A DNA stretch of 32,799 nucleotides from Chloroflexota bacterium (GCA_018969295.1 JAGWYN010000044.1:1-32799); one strand, 5' to 3'; positions 6,894 to 14,390 are shown, counted from the stretch's first letter. Notes: a model not told the origin generated them from the letters alone. A program made the numbers and translations.

Positions 6894-7904
6894 ATGGCAG
6901 TCAAGGTAGCGATCAACGGGTTTGGCCGGATCGGGCGTCAGGTGACCAAGGCGCTTTTTGAGAACCATCGGGGCAAATTTGACCTGGTTGCAATCAACGA
7001 CCTGAGCGACACCAAGACCAATGCGCATCTTTTCAAGTATGACAGCAACTATGGCACCTTTCCGGGCACCGTGGAGGTGATCGACGGCGATCTTGCGATC
7101 GACGGTGACCGGATCAAAGTGCTTGCCGAGCGTGACCCGAGCAAACTGCCGTGGGGGGCCATGGGGGTGGATATTGTGGTGGAGAGCACAGGGATCTTCA
7201 CCACGCGCGAGAAAGCCGAGCTTCACCTGCATGCTGGCGCCAAAAAAGTCATCATCAGCGCGCCGGCCAAGGGAGAGGACCTGACGGTTGTGCTGGGGGT
7301 CAACGAAGGCCGATACGACCCGGCCCGCCACCATATTCTCAGCAACGCCAGCTGCACGACCAACTGTCTGGCTCCAGCCGCCAAGGTGCTCAACGATCTG
7401 GCTGGCATCCAGCAGGCGTTGATGACGACCATCCACGCGTATACGAACGACCAGCGCATTCTCGACCTGGTGCACAGCGATCTGCGTCGCGCCCGTGCCG
7501 CAGCGATGAGCATCATCCCCACCACCACGGGGGCTGCCAAGGCAGTGTCGTTGGTGATTCCAGAACTCAAGGGGAAATTTGACGGGTACGCCATGCGTGT
7601 CCCCACCTCGACGGTTTCGGTCGTGGATTTTGTGGCGACCGTCGACCGTGAGATCACCAAAGAGGAGCTGTTTGCGGCATTGGATGCTGCGGCGGCTGGC
7701 CCGATGAAAGGGATTTTGCAGGTTGTGCGCGAGCCGTTGGTGAGCATCGATTTCAAGGGGAGCCCCTACAGCAGTTCGGTAGATTACGAGTTTACCAGCG
7801 TGTATGGCAAGATGGTCAAGGTTGTGACCTGGTACGACAACGAGTGGGGGTACAGTGCTCGAGTCGGTGATCTGATCGATTTCATTGTCAAGCAGGGCAT
7901 CTAA
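6894..7904 (+). CDS. gap: glyceraldehyde-3-phosphate dehydrogenase, type I
   Basis: 336 residues. It oxidises glyceraldehyde-3-phosphate with NAD+ and phosphate to 1,3-bisphosphoglycerate. Seen: the Rossmann start VAINGFGRIGRQV (residues 5-17), INDLSD with Asp36 favouring NAD over NADP, the active-site block SNASCTTNCLAP with catalytic Cys154, GRRA-type loop DLRRARAAAMSIIPTTTGAAKAV, and WYDNEWGYSARV near the end. ATG 6894 is chosen because AGGAG (6881-6885) lies 8 bases upstream; a GTG at 6885 inside that site would add only three residues. It is followed by an intrinsic terminator ahead of pgk. Confidence 0.97.
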   Translation: MAVKVAINGFGRIGRQVTKALFENHRGKFDLVAINDLSDTKTNAHLFKYDSNYGTFPGTVEVIDGDLAIDGDRIKVLAERDPSKLPWGAMGVDIVVESTGIFTTREKAELHLHAGAKKVIISAPAKGEDLTVVLGVNEGRYDPARHHILSNASCTTNCLAPAAKVLNDLAGIQQALMTTIHAYTNDQRILDLVHSDLRRARAAAMSIIPTTTGAAKAVSLVIPELKGKFDGYAMRVPTSTVSVVDFVATVDREITKEELFAALDAAAAGPMKGILQVVREPLVSIDFKGSPYSSSVDYEFTSVYGKMVKVVTWYDNEWGYSARVGDLIDFIVKQGI

Positions 7905-7938
7905 GTTCGGCGCCGCGCCTGCCTGGCAGTCGAGTTTG

Positions 7939-7974
7939 AAACGTGGCGTCGAGACAGACTCGCGCCACGTTTTT
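7939..7974 (+). terminator. intrinsic terminator between gap and pgk
   Basis: AAACGTGGCG (7939-7948) pairs with CGCCACGTTT (7963-7972), with an inner CGAG/CTCG stem and an ACAGA loop, followed directly by a T-run (7970-7974). It sits 22 bp before the pgk start, so pgk expression depends on read-through or attenuation; no separate pgk promoter is evident. Confidence 0.8.
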
Positions 7975-7995
7975 CATTTGGAAAGGGCGAACTTC

Positions 7996-9177
7996 ATGAA
8001 CAAGCAGACGGTCAAGGAGATTCAATGGCAGGGTCAAAAAGCCCTGGTGCGGGTCGATTTTAATGTGCCACAGGACAAGGCCACTGGGGCGATCACCGAC
8101 GACGCCCGGATTCGGGCAGCTCTGCCGACGATTCAGTATCTCTTGGAGCATGGGGCGGCGTTGGTCTTGATGAGCCATCTTGGCCGTCCCAAGGAGGGGC
8201 CTGACCCCAGGTACAGCATGAAGGTGACCGCTGACCATCTGGCCACGCTGCTCTCGGCGCCGGTCCACTTTGTCGGCCAGACGACCGGCGCCGAAGCCGA
8301 GTCTGCTGTGGCAGCCCTCCAGCCAGGAGAGATTTTGGTACTGGAGAATACCCGTTTTGACCCGCGCGAGAGCCGGAACGATCCGGAGATGGCCGCCGAA
8401 CTGGCTCGCCTGGGCGATATCTATGTCAACGATGCCTTCGGCAGCGCCCATCGTGCCCATGCCAGCACAGAAGGGGTGGCCCACCATTTGCCGGCAGTCG
8501 CCGGCTTTTTGATGGAAAAAGAGCTGGCTTTTCTGGGCAGGGCGCTGGAGAACCCTGAGCGTCCCTTTGTGGCCATCCTGGGAGGGGCCAAGATCAGCGA
8601 CAAGATCGGGGTGATCTCCAACTTGCTGACCAAAGTCGACGCCATTTTGGTGGGTGGTGGGATGGCCAACACCTTTTTGGCGGCACAGGGAGCGAACCTG
8701 GGCAAGAGTCTGGTCGAAACAGAGGCGCTGGAGACTGCGCGCAGCCTGATGGCGCAGGGGGGGGATCGGATTCACCTGCCGGTCGACCTGCGGGTGGCTG
8801 AGGCCTTCGCCGCAGAGGCTGCGGATCAGGTGGTGGAGGCCGGTGCTGTGCCCCCAACCTGGATGGCGCTCGACATCGGGCCGGCCACGATCGCCCACTA
8901 TTCCAATCGACTGGCTGGGGCCCGCACCGTTCTTTGGAATGGCCCGATGGGTGTCTTCGAGTTTCCAAAATTTGCTCGGGGAACCTTTGCGATCGCTGAG
9001 ATGTTGAGTGGGCTGCAGAATGCGACCACGATCATCGGCGGCGGCGACAGCGCCGCCGCCATTCGAGAGGCTGGGCTAGAGGCGAAGATGTCGCATGTCA
9101 GCACCGGCGGCGGTGCCAGCCTGGAATTTTTGGAGGGGATTGAACTGCCGGGTGTGGCTGCGCTCAACGATCGCTAG
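7996..9177 (+). CDS. pgk: phosphoglycerate kinase
   Basis: 393 residues, standard length. It makes ATP and 3-phosphoglycerate from 1,3-bisphosphoglycerate. Seen: ALVRVDFNVPQD (N-terminal signature) near residue 16, LMSHLGRPKEG, LVLENTRFDPRE, DIYVNDAFGSAHRAHAST, VAILGGAKISDKIGVISNLL, WNGPMGVFEFPKFARGT and IIGGGDSAAAI with STGGGASLEFLEG at the C-terminus. ATG 7996 has GAAAGGG upstream; the frame extends further 5' across the gap/pgk terminator but without a start that makes sense. It belongs with gap and tpiA in lower glycolysis. Confidence 0.97.
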   Translation: MNKQTVKEIQWQGQKALVRVDFNVPQDKATGAITDDARIRAALPTIQYLLEHGAALVLMSHLGRPKEGPDPRYSMKVTADHLATLLSAPVHFVGQTTGAEAESAVAALQPGEILVLENTRFDPRESRNDPEMAAELARLGDIYVNDAFGSAHRAHASTEGVAHHLPAVAGFLMEKELAFLGRALENPERPFVAILGGAKISDKIGVISNLLTKVDAILVGGGMANTFLAAQGANLGKSLVETEALETARSLMAQGGDRIHLPVDLRVAEAFAAEAADQVVEAGAVPPTWMALDIGPATIAHYSNRLAGARTVLWNGPMGVFEFPKFARGTFAIAEMLSGLQNATTIIGGGDSAAAIREAGLEAKMSHVSTGGGASLEFLEGIELPGVAALNDR

Positions 9178-9192
9178 TGTCCTGTCAAGGCG

Positions 9193-9225
9193 AAATTCAG
9201 CCGCCCCATCGGGGCGGCTGAATTT
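9193..9225 (+). terminator. strong hairpin after pgk
   Basis: AAATTCAGCCGCCCC (9193-9207) and GGGGCGGCTGAATTT (9211-9225) pair perfectly over 15 bp around ATC. The T-tract is short (TTT, paired with A's on the other arm), so it may work as a terminator or as a stabilising 3' end that separates pgk from the downstream genes. Confidence 0.65.
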
Positions 9226-9289
9226 AGAAGGTCATCGGACAGTTGACGGGAGACGAGCCAGCATTCAAGGAAAGGAGCAAAGACGGCGC

Positions 9290-9700
9290 ATGGGCTTTTG
9301 GGAAAACCTGCTGGCGCTCTTCAGGGGCCGGCCACGCAGCGAGCGGTATCTGCCCATCTATGTGCTCGACCACCGCTGTCACGAGCCGCTGGCTGGCCAG
9401 ATCGACCTGATGAACGAACTCAGCCTGGACGACGAAGAAGGCAGCGGCTACTTTGTGCGCAAGGTATTGCACACATCAGGTGCTGGCCGTTGCTTTGGCC
9501 AGGTCGAGGTTCAGGTCTGGCTGAATCCGAACAAAGAGATCGTGCGCCAGGTGGTTCAAGGGGGACGCTGGCTCACCAAGGACGAATATGTCGCGCATGT
9601 CGGCAAGACAGCCGACTCCGGTTTAGAAGAATCCAATTCCTCTTCGCTCGCAGCGGAAGAATCTGCGGTCGAGAGCACGCCTTCGAGCAGCAAGGAGTAA
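9290..9700 (+). CDS. conserved small protein of unknown function between pgk and tpiA
   Basis: 136 residues, soluble. The N-terminal 100 residues look well ordered: MGFWENLLALFRGRP, then YLPIYVLDHRCHEPLAGQID, a D/E-rich DDEEGS patch, YFVRKVLHTSGAGRCFGQVEVQVWLNPNKEIV and a final GGRWLTKDEYVAH. The last 35 residues are Ser/Glu-rich and probably disordered. I recall similar proteins in Chloroflexota beside glycolytic genes but know no function and no catalytic motif. ATG 9290 has AAAGGAG 12 bases upstream. tpiA starts six bases after the stop, so the two are almost certainly co-translated. Confidence 0.8.
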   Translation: MGFWENLLALFRGRPRSERYLPIYVLDHRCHEPLAGQIDLMNELSLDDEEGSGYFVRKVLHTSGAGRCFGQVEVQVWLNPNKEIVRQVVQGGRWLTKDEYVAHVGKTADSGLEESNSSSLAAEESAVESTPSSSKE

Positions 9701-9706
9701 ACGAGA

Positions 9707-10471
9707 ATGCGCAGGCCAATGATGGCTGGCAACTGGAAAATGAACAAGACCGTCGAGGAGGCCGTTGCGCTGGCACGTGCGATCCGAGAGCAGGTCGGCG
9801 GTGTTCACCCGGTAGACCGGGTGCTCTGCCCCCCCTTTATTGACATCCCGCAGGTCAGCGCCGAACTTGCCGGCAGCCAGATCGCTGTGGGGGCCCAAAA
9901 CATGCACTGGGCGGCCAACGGGGCTTACACGGGGGAGATCAGTGCGGCGATGCTGCGAGGCGTGGCCGACTATGTGATCCTTGGGCACAGCGAGCGCCGT
10001 CAATACTTTGCCGAGACGGATGAGGGGGTGAACCGGAAGGTTCTGGCGGCCTTGGAAGCTGGGTTGACCCCCATCCTCTGTGTGGGGGAAACGCTCGAGC
10101 AAAACGAGCGGGGGGAGACCCACTCGTTTGTGGGCGGGCAAGTCAAAGCGGCATTGGCTGGCGTGACAGCCGACCAAATGGCGCGGATCGTCGTGGCCTA
10201 CGAGCCGATCTGGGCGATTGGAACTGGCAAGGCTGCGACCGCTGCCCAGGCCAACGCCATCTGTGGCGACGTGGTGCGCAATGCGGTGAGTGAACTGCTG
10301 GGCGCCGAGGCTGCGGCTGCCGCCCGTGTGTTGTACGGTGGCAGCACCAACGAAAAAAATATCGGTGAAATCATGGCGCAGCCTGATATCGACGGCGCGC
10401 TGATCGGGGGGGCCGCCCTGAAAGCCGAAAGCTATGTCGCCATGGTCAGAACGACCGCCGCGCTTTACTGA
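9707..10471 (+). CDS. tpiA: triosephosphate isomerase
   Basis: 254 residues, a TIM barrel that interconverts dihydroxyacetone phosphate and glyceraldehyde-3-phosphate. All catalytic residues are visible: Asn9/Lys11 in MAGNWKMN, His94 in VILGHSERRQYF, Glu166 in VAYEPIWAIGTGKAAT, and the phosphate-gripping loop 6 plus LYGGSTNEKNI and GALIGGAAL near the end. ATG 9707 has AAGGAG overlapping the stop of the preceding gene. It completes a gap-pgk-tpiA set in one direction. Confidence 0.97.
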   Translation: MRRPMMAGNWKMNKTVEEAVALARAIREQVGGVHPVDRVLCPPFIDIPQVSAELAGSQIAVGAQNMHWAANGAYTGEISAAMLRGVADYVILGHSERRQYFAETDEGVNRKVLAALEAGLTPILCVGETLEQNERGETHSFVGGQVKAALAGVTADQMARIVVAYEPIWAIGTGKAATAAQANAICGDVVRNAVSELLGAEAAAAARVLYGGSTNEKNIGEIMAQPDIDGALIGGAALKAESYVAMVRTTAALY

Positions 10472-10479
10472 ACTGATGT

Positions 10480-10519
10480 ACGCTTGGGGGGGGAGGAGTT
10501 CGGTCTCCTCTCCAAGCGT
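10480..10519 (+). terminator. stem-loop after tpiA
   Basis: ACGCTTGG (10480-10487) pairs with CCAAGCGT (10512-10519), and the inner AGGAG/CTCCT arms extend the stem around a UUCGGU loop, with a run of G's forming an internal loop. No T-run follows. It probably marks the end of the glycolytic message or slows transcription into the exosortase genes. Confidence 0.5.
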
Positions 10520-10552
10520 GGGGTGTCGGGTCTCTTCCCGGGAGGGCCTTTG

Positions 10553-11401
10553 ATGTCGCGTTTTGGTCTTCAGCCACTCTGGTTGCCCATTTTTGCTCTG
10601 ATCAGCTTCACCGCGATCACCTGGCCTGTCTGGCAGTGGCTCTGGTACGAGTGGCTCTCCAACCAGTATTATAGCCACGGGCTGCTGATCCTGCCGTTGT
10701 CGATCTATTTGGGGGTTCAGCGCTTCCGCAACGATCCTGGCCTGGTCTACCAGCCAGGAAAAGGCAGTCTGGCCGGCGTGTCGCTTCTGGCGGCCGCATT
10801 GCTGTTGTATCTTTGGTTTCTGCAGCAGAGCGCCTACTATCTGGCCGCATTTGCCATGATCCTGATGCTGGCTGGCATCGTCTGGGCGGTGGCTGGATCG
10901 GCGGTGGTGCGCCGGCTGATCTTTCCAATCAGCTATCTGATGTGGATGGTGCCGCTGCCCTTTCTGGACCGGATCACGCTGCCGCTGGCCTTGTTTACCG
11001 GCTACTGTTCGGGTGCGATCGTCCAGTGGCTGGGGTTGGATGTGACGATTGTGGGCAACTCGGTGAGACTGCCCAACGCAGATCTGGTGATTGGCGCGCA
11101 GTGCAGCGGTGTGAACTCTCTGATCACCTTGTTGGCGCTGCTGGTGTTGGTGGCCTATGTGCTGGAAGGGAGGTGGGGTGCGCGTCTCTGGCTGGTGTTG
11201 TCGGCGATTCCGCTGGCAATTGCCGGCAACATCGTCCGTGTGGCCACGCTGCTTTTTGTGGCCCGAGCCTGGGGGGCTGAAATTGGGTTTACCTTCTACC
11301 ACGATTATTCAGGCCCACTCTTTTTTCTCTGTGTGTTGGCGCTGATCGTCCCCATCAAACGCTGGCTGGGGTTTGCTGGATTGCGTGCCGAGGTGCTCTG
11401 A
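10553..11401 (+). CDS. xrt: exosortase (EpsH/Xrt family) transpeptidase
   Basis: 282 residues with about eight membrane helices. Exosortases cleave and transfer proteins bearing a C-terminal PEP-CTERM-like signal at the outer face of the cytoplasmic membrane. The family triad is visible: Cys184 in IGAQCSGVNSLITL, Arg229 in IAGNIVRVATL and His250 in FYHDYSGPLFFL. The N-terminal YYSHGLLILPLSIYL block is also typical. ATG 10553 is preferred over an upstream in-frame start at 10484 because GGGAGGG lies 6 bases before it. The stop overlaps the EpsI start by one base (TGATG). The exact Xrt subclass cannot be set by eye, and no PEP-CTERM substrate is in the window. Confidence 0.92.
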   Translation: MSRFGLQPLWLPIFALISFTAITWPVWQWLWYEWLSNQYYSHGLLILPLSIYLGVQRFRNDPGLVYQPGKGSLAGVSLLAAALLLYLWFLQQSAYYLAAFAMILMLAGIVWAVAGSAVVRRLIFPISYLMWMVPLPFLDRITLPLALFTGYCSGAIVQWLGLDVTIVGNSVRLPNADLVIGAQCSGVNSLITLLALLVLVAYVLEGRWGARLWLVLSAIPLAIAGNIVRVATLLFVARAWGAEIGFTFYHDYSGPLFFLCVLALIVPIKRWLGFAGLRAEVL

Positions 11402-12120
11402 TGGCGTGGCGTTCATGGTTTCCTGCGTTGGCGGCAAGCGTGCTGTTGGGAGGCGGGCTGGTCGCCGTTTACCTCCCGAAAGTGTCTGTCTGGTGGAACG
11501 CAGGCCAGCCGCTGGCAGCCGGCGCAGAACGGGTCTATGTGACAGATCTGGACTTTTGGCAGCGCACGCCGCGCGAGCGTGCTGTGGTTGCGAACGCCGA
11601 TTTTGATCTCAACCACGACCTCCACGCTGTGCCGTTGGAGGTTGGCAACTGGCGTGGCGTCGAGGTCCCTGAGACCAACCAGGAAGTGCTGATTTTGTTG
11701 GAGCCTGAGCAGTATGTCCAGCGTCTTTACACCGACGATACAGGGCGGTCGCTCTGGCTGAGCATGGTAGGGGGGCGCAGTTCCCAGCCCTTTCATGCCC
11801 CCGACATCTGTTATGATGCGGATGGCTGGCAATACGACCTGGGGTCACACCCAGCTGTGCTGGCGGAGGGGGGGGAGCTCTATGGGTTGTGGCTGCATGC
11901 CCGAAAAAATCTGCCCGGCTATGCCGACCCTGTCGAACATGTCGTCTACTATTTTTATCTCTTTCCAGATGCCGAGCGTCAACAGTCGGATGGGATTGTG
12001 CTTTTCAAGTTGACCTCGGGGCGGTATGGCACGCTTGAGGAGACCCTGGCCATGCACGAAGCGTTTCTTCGTCTGTTCTTCCGTCAGTCAGCGCTGCTGG
12101 CTGAGCGGGCCCCAGCGTAG
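11401..12120 (+). CDS. epsI: EpsI-domain exosortase-associated protein
   Basis: 239 residues: an N-terminal membrane helix (about 7-27), then an extracytoplasmic EpsI domain. Seen are VPLEVGNWRGVEVP, the QRLY-x-x-x-x-x-x-LWLSMVGG strand, and FHAPDICYDADGW with His132 and Cys137, the conserved H-x-P-x-x-C-x-x-x-x-GW signature. EpsI (DUF3485) proteins accompany exosortases and are thought to act in sorting or exopolysaccharide assembly; the biochemical role is not settled. It is coupled to the exosortase gene by a one-base overlap and ends 11 bp before the lipoprotein gene. Confidence 0.88.
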   Translation: MAWRSWFPALAASVLLGGGLVAVYLPKVSVWWNAGQPLAAGAERVYVTDLDFWQRTPRERAVVANADFDLNHDLHAVPLEVGNWRGVEVPETNQEVLILLEPEQYVQRLYTDDTGRSLWLSMVGGRSSQPFHAPDICYDADGWQYDLGSHPAVLAEGGELYGLWLHARKNLPGYADPVEHVVYYFYLFPDAERQQSDGIVLFKLTSGRYGTLEETLAMHEAFLRLFFRQSALLAERAPA

Positions 12121-12131
12121 CGAGGGTGCGT

Positions 12132-12653
12132 ATGGTTCGCAGAGTGGGTGGTTGGTTGGCGGTCGGGATCTGGGTTCTGTGGCTGGCTGGCTGTGCGCAG
12201 GCGGAGCAATCCGCTGCGGGTGGCTCCTGTGGGTTGGGGATGGCGCCGGGCAGCGACGACTCGGCGGCGATTGAGGCGCTGTTGGCCGCCGAGGGGGAGC
12301 TGGTTGTGGCACAGTCGATCGACGCGTTGATGGCGCTGTGGTCTGCGGAAGGATATGTTGCAGACGCCAAGCACACGCCAGAGCGCAGCGACGACGACCA
12401 GTTCTGGCGGGGTCTGGATGCGATCCGCCACCGCTATGTCCGCACAGTCTTTCCTGGCGCTCCGTCCACAGCCAGCCGCGCCGATCTGTCGATCACGGTG
12501 GCTGGCAGCCGGGCGACCGTGCTGGCAACGACCCAGATCGGCGCAGAGATCGCCAAAGCAGGCGATCGCTGGGGGCTTGTTCGGCTCGACGGCTGCTGGT
12601 TTTTGGAAAATTTGACCTACAACCTGGAGCGCACTGCCCCCAGCGCGCCGTGA
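12132..12653 (+). CDS. lipoprotein with possible SnoaL/NTF2-like domain
   Basis: 173 residues. A lipoprotein signal peptide is clear: basic VRR, hydrophobic WLAVGIWVLWL, lipobox LAGC with Cys21. The mature part (about 40-165) looks like an NTF2/SnoaL-like fold: AAIEALLAAEGELVVAQSIDALMALWSAEGYVADA, DQFWRGLDAIRHRY, then antiparallel strands ending WGLVRLDGCWFLENLTYN. Ligand unknown. ATG 12132 has GCGAGGG 5 bases upstream; a GTG at 12126 inside that site is less likely. It lies between epsI and the HExxH gene with short gaps and probably shares their transcript. Confidence 0.8.
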   Translation: MVRRVGGWLAVGIWVLWLAGCAQAEQSAAGGSCGLGMAPGSDDSAAIEALLAAEGELVVAQSIDALMALWSAEGYVADAKHTPERSDDDQFWRGLDAIRHRYVRTVFPGAPSTASRADLSITVAGSRATVLATTQIGAEIAKAGDRWGLVRLDGCWFLENLTYNLERTAPSAP

Positions 12654-12667
12654 GGTTGCCTGCCACA

Positions 12668-13432
12668 ATGGACCCGCTTGAAACACTTCCCCTTTTTCTG
12701 CTGCTCAGTGCGGCTTTTTTGTTGCTGACGTGGATGAGTCGGCAGGTCAGCCTGCGTGTTCAGGCGGTCATCTACTACCTCTCTGGCTGGGCAGAGCTGG
12801 CCAGTGTCGTCCTTTTTTTGCTCTGGCTTCCGGGTATTTTCCTGCATGAGAGCGCGCACTGGCTGGCTGCGCGTGCGGTAGGGCTGCGCACCGGTCGTTT
12901 TCGGGTCTGGCCAGTCCGACAGGGGAAGTTTATCGGCCTGGGGAGTGTCAGCGTCGAGCGTTCTGATATCTGGCGCGAGAGTCTGGTGGGGGTTGCCCCG
13001 TTGCTGGCTGGAAACGGGGCGATCGCCTGGGTGGGCTGGCATTTTTTTGCCACCCCTGTGCTGGTGGATGCCCTGGCTGCTGGGGAGCTGGCCCTGGCAG
13101 CTGCCAGCTTCTGGCAGTCGCTGGGGACAGCGGATGGGCTGGTCTGGGCCTACCTGGTATTTGCGGTCGGCAACAGCATGCTGCCGAGCAGCAGCGATCG
13201 GGAGCCTTTCAAAGCTGTCCTGCTTTACACGCTGTTTGCCGGGCTGCTCTACTGGGCTGTGGGGCTGCCTTTGGCGCCGCTGCAGTCGCTGCTCCGTTCG
13301 GCGATCCCTCTGTTTGAGCTTACAGCCGGTGCACTGCTTTTTTTGTTGCTGCTCGATGCGCTGTGGCTGGCCCTGCTCTGGCCTGTGGAACAGCTGCTGC
13401 GCGCGCGTGTGCAGGCTCACCCAGAGTTTTGA
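12668..13432 (+). CDS. integral membrane HExxH protein, putative M50-like metalloprotease
   Basis: 254 residues, with about six membrane helices at roughly 6-23, 42-60, 107-130, 162-178, 190-210 and 226-248. A zinc-protease motif HESAH (60-64) sits at the cytoplasmic or mid-membrane end of helix 2, followed by WLAARAVGLRTGRF, as in site-2-protease-like enzymes. A possible third ligand region is FAVGNSMLPSSSDREPF, an Asp after a N-x-x-P-like motif. Length fits minimal M50-type proteins. Start ATG 12668 is 14 bp after the lipoprotein stop. Its place directly behind exosortase, EpsI and a lipoprotein suggests a job in processing or quality control of envelope proteins; this is inference. Confidence 0.75.
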   Translation: MDPLETLPLFLLLSAAFLLLTWMSRQVSLRVQAVIYYLSGWAELASVVLFLLWLPGIFLHESAHWLAARAVGLRTGRFRVWPVRQGKFIGLGSVSVERSDIWRESLVGVAPLLAGNGAIAWVGWHFFATPVLVDALAAGELALAAASFWQSLGTADGLVWAYLVFAVGNSMLPSSSDREPFKAVLLYTLFAGLLYWAVGLPLAPLQSLLRSAIPLFELTAGALLFLLLLDALWLALLWPVEQLLRARVQAHPEF

Positions 13433-13457
13433 CAAATCAACGGGAGCAGTGTACTAT
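13429..13457 (+). promoter_or_regulatory. trxA promoter
   Basis: TTGACA (13429-13434) and TACTAT (13452-13457) with a 17-bp spacer: consensus -35 and a 5/6 -10. The -35 box overlaps the stop codon of the HExxH gene. The predicted start is about 13464, giving a leader of about 39 nt to the trxA ATG. Confidence 0.75.
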
Positions 13458-13502
13458 GCTTTTTGTAGTGTTAGATTCGATTGTCATCTGAGGAGACAGA
13501 CC

Positions 13503-13841
13503 ATGGCAAAACCGCTTACGATAACGGATGGTACGTTCAACGAATTGGTGGTCAATGCCACCAAGCCGGTACTGGTGGATTTTTGGGCAGAGTGGTGTGG
13601 CCCTTGCAAAATGATTGCGCCTGTATTGGAAGAGCTGGCGGGTGAGATGAGTGGGGAATTGACTGTGGCCAAGCTGGATGTCGACCACAACCAGAGCACG
13701 GCGTTTGCGTTTGGTGTGATGAGCATTCCGACGTTGCTGCTGTTCAAAGGGGGGGAGCCTGTAGACCGGATTGTGGGCTACCAATCCAAGGCGGCGCTCA
13801 AGAGCCGTCTGGCGCAGCATTTCAGCGCAGAAAAGCAGTAA
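13503..13841 (+). CDS. trxA: thioredoxin
   Basis: 112 residues. A classical thioredoxin fold with VDFWAEWCGPCKMIAPVLEELA; the redox pair is Cys32/Cys35 in WCGPC, and the cis-proline follows in MSIPTLLLFKGGE. It reduces protein disulfides in the cytoplasm, recharged by thioredoxin reductase. No signal peptide. ATG 13503 has AGGAG at 13491-13495, 7 bases upstream, and a near-consensus promoter lies ahead of it. Its stop is four bases from the stop of the convergent mogA-like gene, with no room for a terminator between them. Confidence 0.97.
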   Translation: MAKPLTITDGTFNELVVNATKPVLVDFWAEWCGPCKMIAPVLEELAGEMSGELTVAKLDVDHNQSTAFAFGVMSIPTLLLFKGGEPVDRIVGYQSKAALKSRLAQHFSAEKQ

Positions 13842-13845
13842 TTCG

Positions 13846-14367
13846 TTACGAAAAATTGCTGGGATCGGCTACCTCGAGCGAAGGCAGGGTAGGTGGGTCG
13901 GCCAAAGAGGCCAGGAGAGCGGCCAGGACGTCGGCAATGGCCTCCAGAAACAAAGAGGCAGCTGTTGGGCCAGCAGGCAGGTTGACGAGTAAAGTACGGC
14001 CACGGATTCCTGCGACCCCGCGGTCCAACAGTGCCAGTGGGGAGTCGGCGACCGCATACGCTCGCATCGCCTCAGAGAGACCGGGCATCCAGCGCTCGAG
14101 AACTGCGCGAGTAGCTTCGGGCACGATCTCTTGGGTGCTGGGGCCTGGCGCTGGCCAAGTGCCGCCGATTGTCAGGATAAGGTCAAGTTCTTCTTCGTCG
14201 CACCAGCGGCGCAACAGTTCTTCGATGCGATAGCGGTTGCTTTCGAGGGAGCGATCGGCCAGGACGACTGCCCCGGGCAGCATCTGGCGCAACTGTTGGC
14301 GGACGGCCAGCAGGGCGTCCTCGTCAGGGTGAGGGACGCAGAGCAGGCCGGTTTTGACAAGGGTCAT
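13846..14367 (-). CDS. MogA/MoaB-like molybdopterin-binding domain protein, divergent
   Basis: 173 residues with the MoCF-biosynthesis fold. Seen: GLLCVPHPDEDAL, an R-x-x-I-E-E-L-L region, LDLILTIGGTWPAPGPSTQEIVPEATRAVLERWMPGLSEAMRAY and RGVAGIRGRTLLVNLPAGPTAASLFLEAI. MogA adenylylates molybdopterin. The normal motif T-GGTG-x-x-x-R-D-V-T-PEAT here reads I-GGTW-...-QEIVPEAT, so the second glycine is Trp and the conserved Asp is Glu; NLPGSP reads NLPAGP. Substrate binding may therefore differ. ATG 14367 has no good Shine-Dalgarno. It is the last gene of the ribosomal cluster, 63 bp behind rpsI, and converges on trxA. Confidence 0.8.
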   Translation of the reverse strand: MTLVKTGLLCVPHPDEDALLAVRQQLRQMLPGAVVLADRSLESNRYRIEELLRRWCDEEELDLILTIGGTWPAPGPSTQEIVPEATRAVLERWMPGLSEAMRAYAVADSPLALLDRGVAGIRGRTLLVNLPAGPTAASLFLEAIADVLAALLASLADPPTLPSLEVADPSNFS

Positions 14368-14390
14368 TGAGAGAGCGTCTTTGGTGGAAC

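Noticed and set aside
9623..11302. 559-codon minus-strand open frame over tpiA and the exosortase
   Set aside because: Low-complexity, Gln/His/Arg-rich, no start signal, and it covers two unmistakable plus-strand genes.
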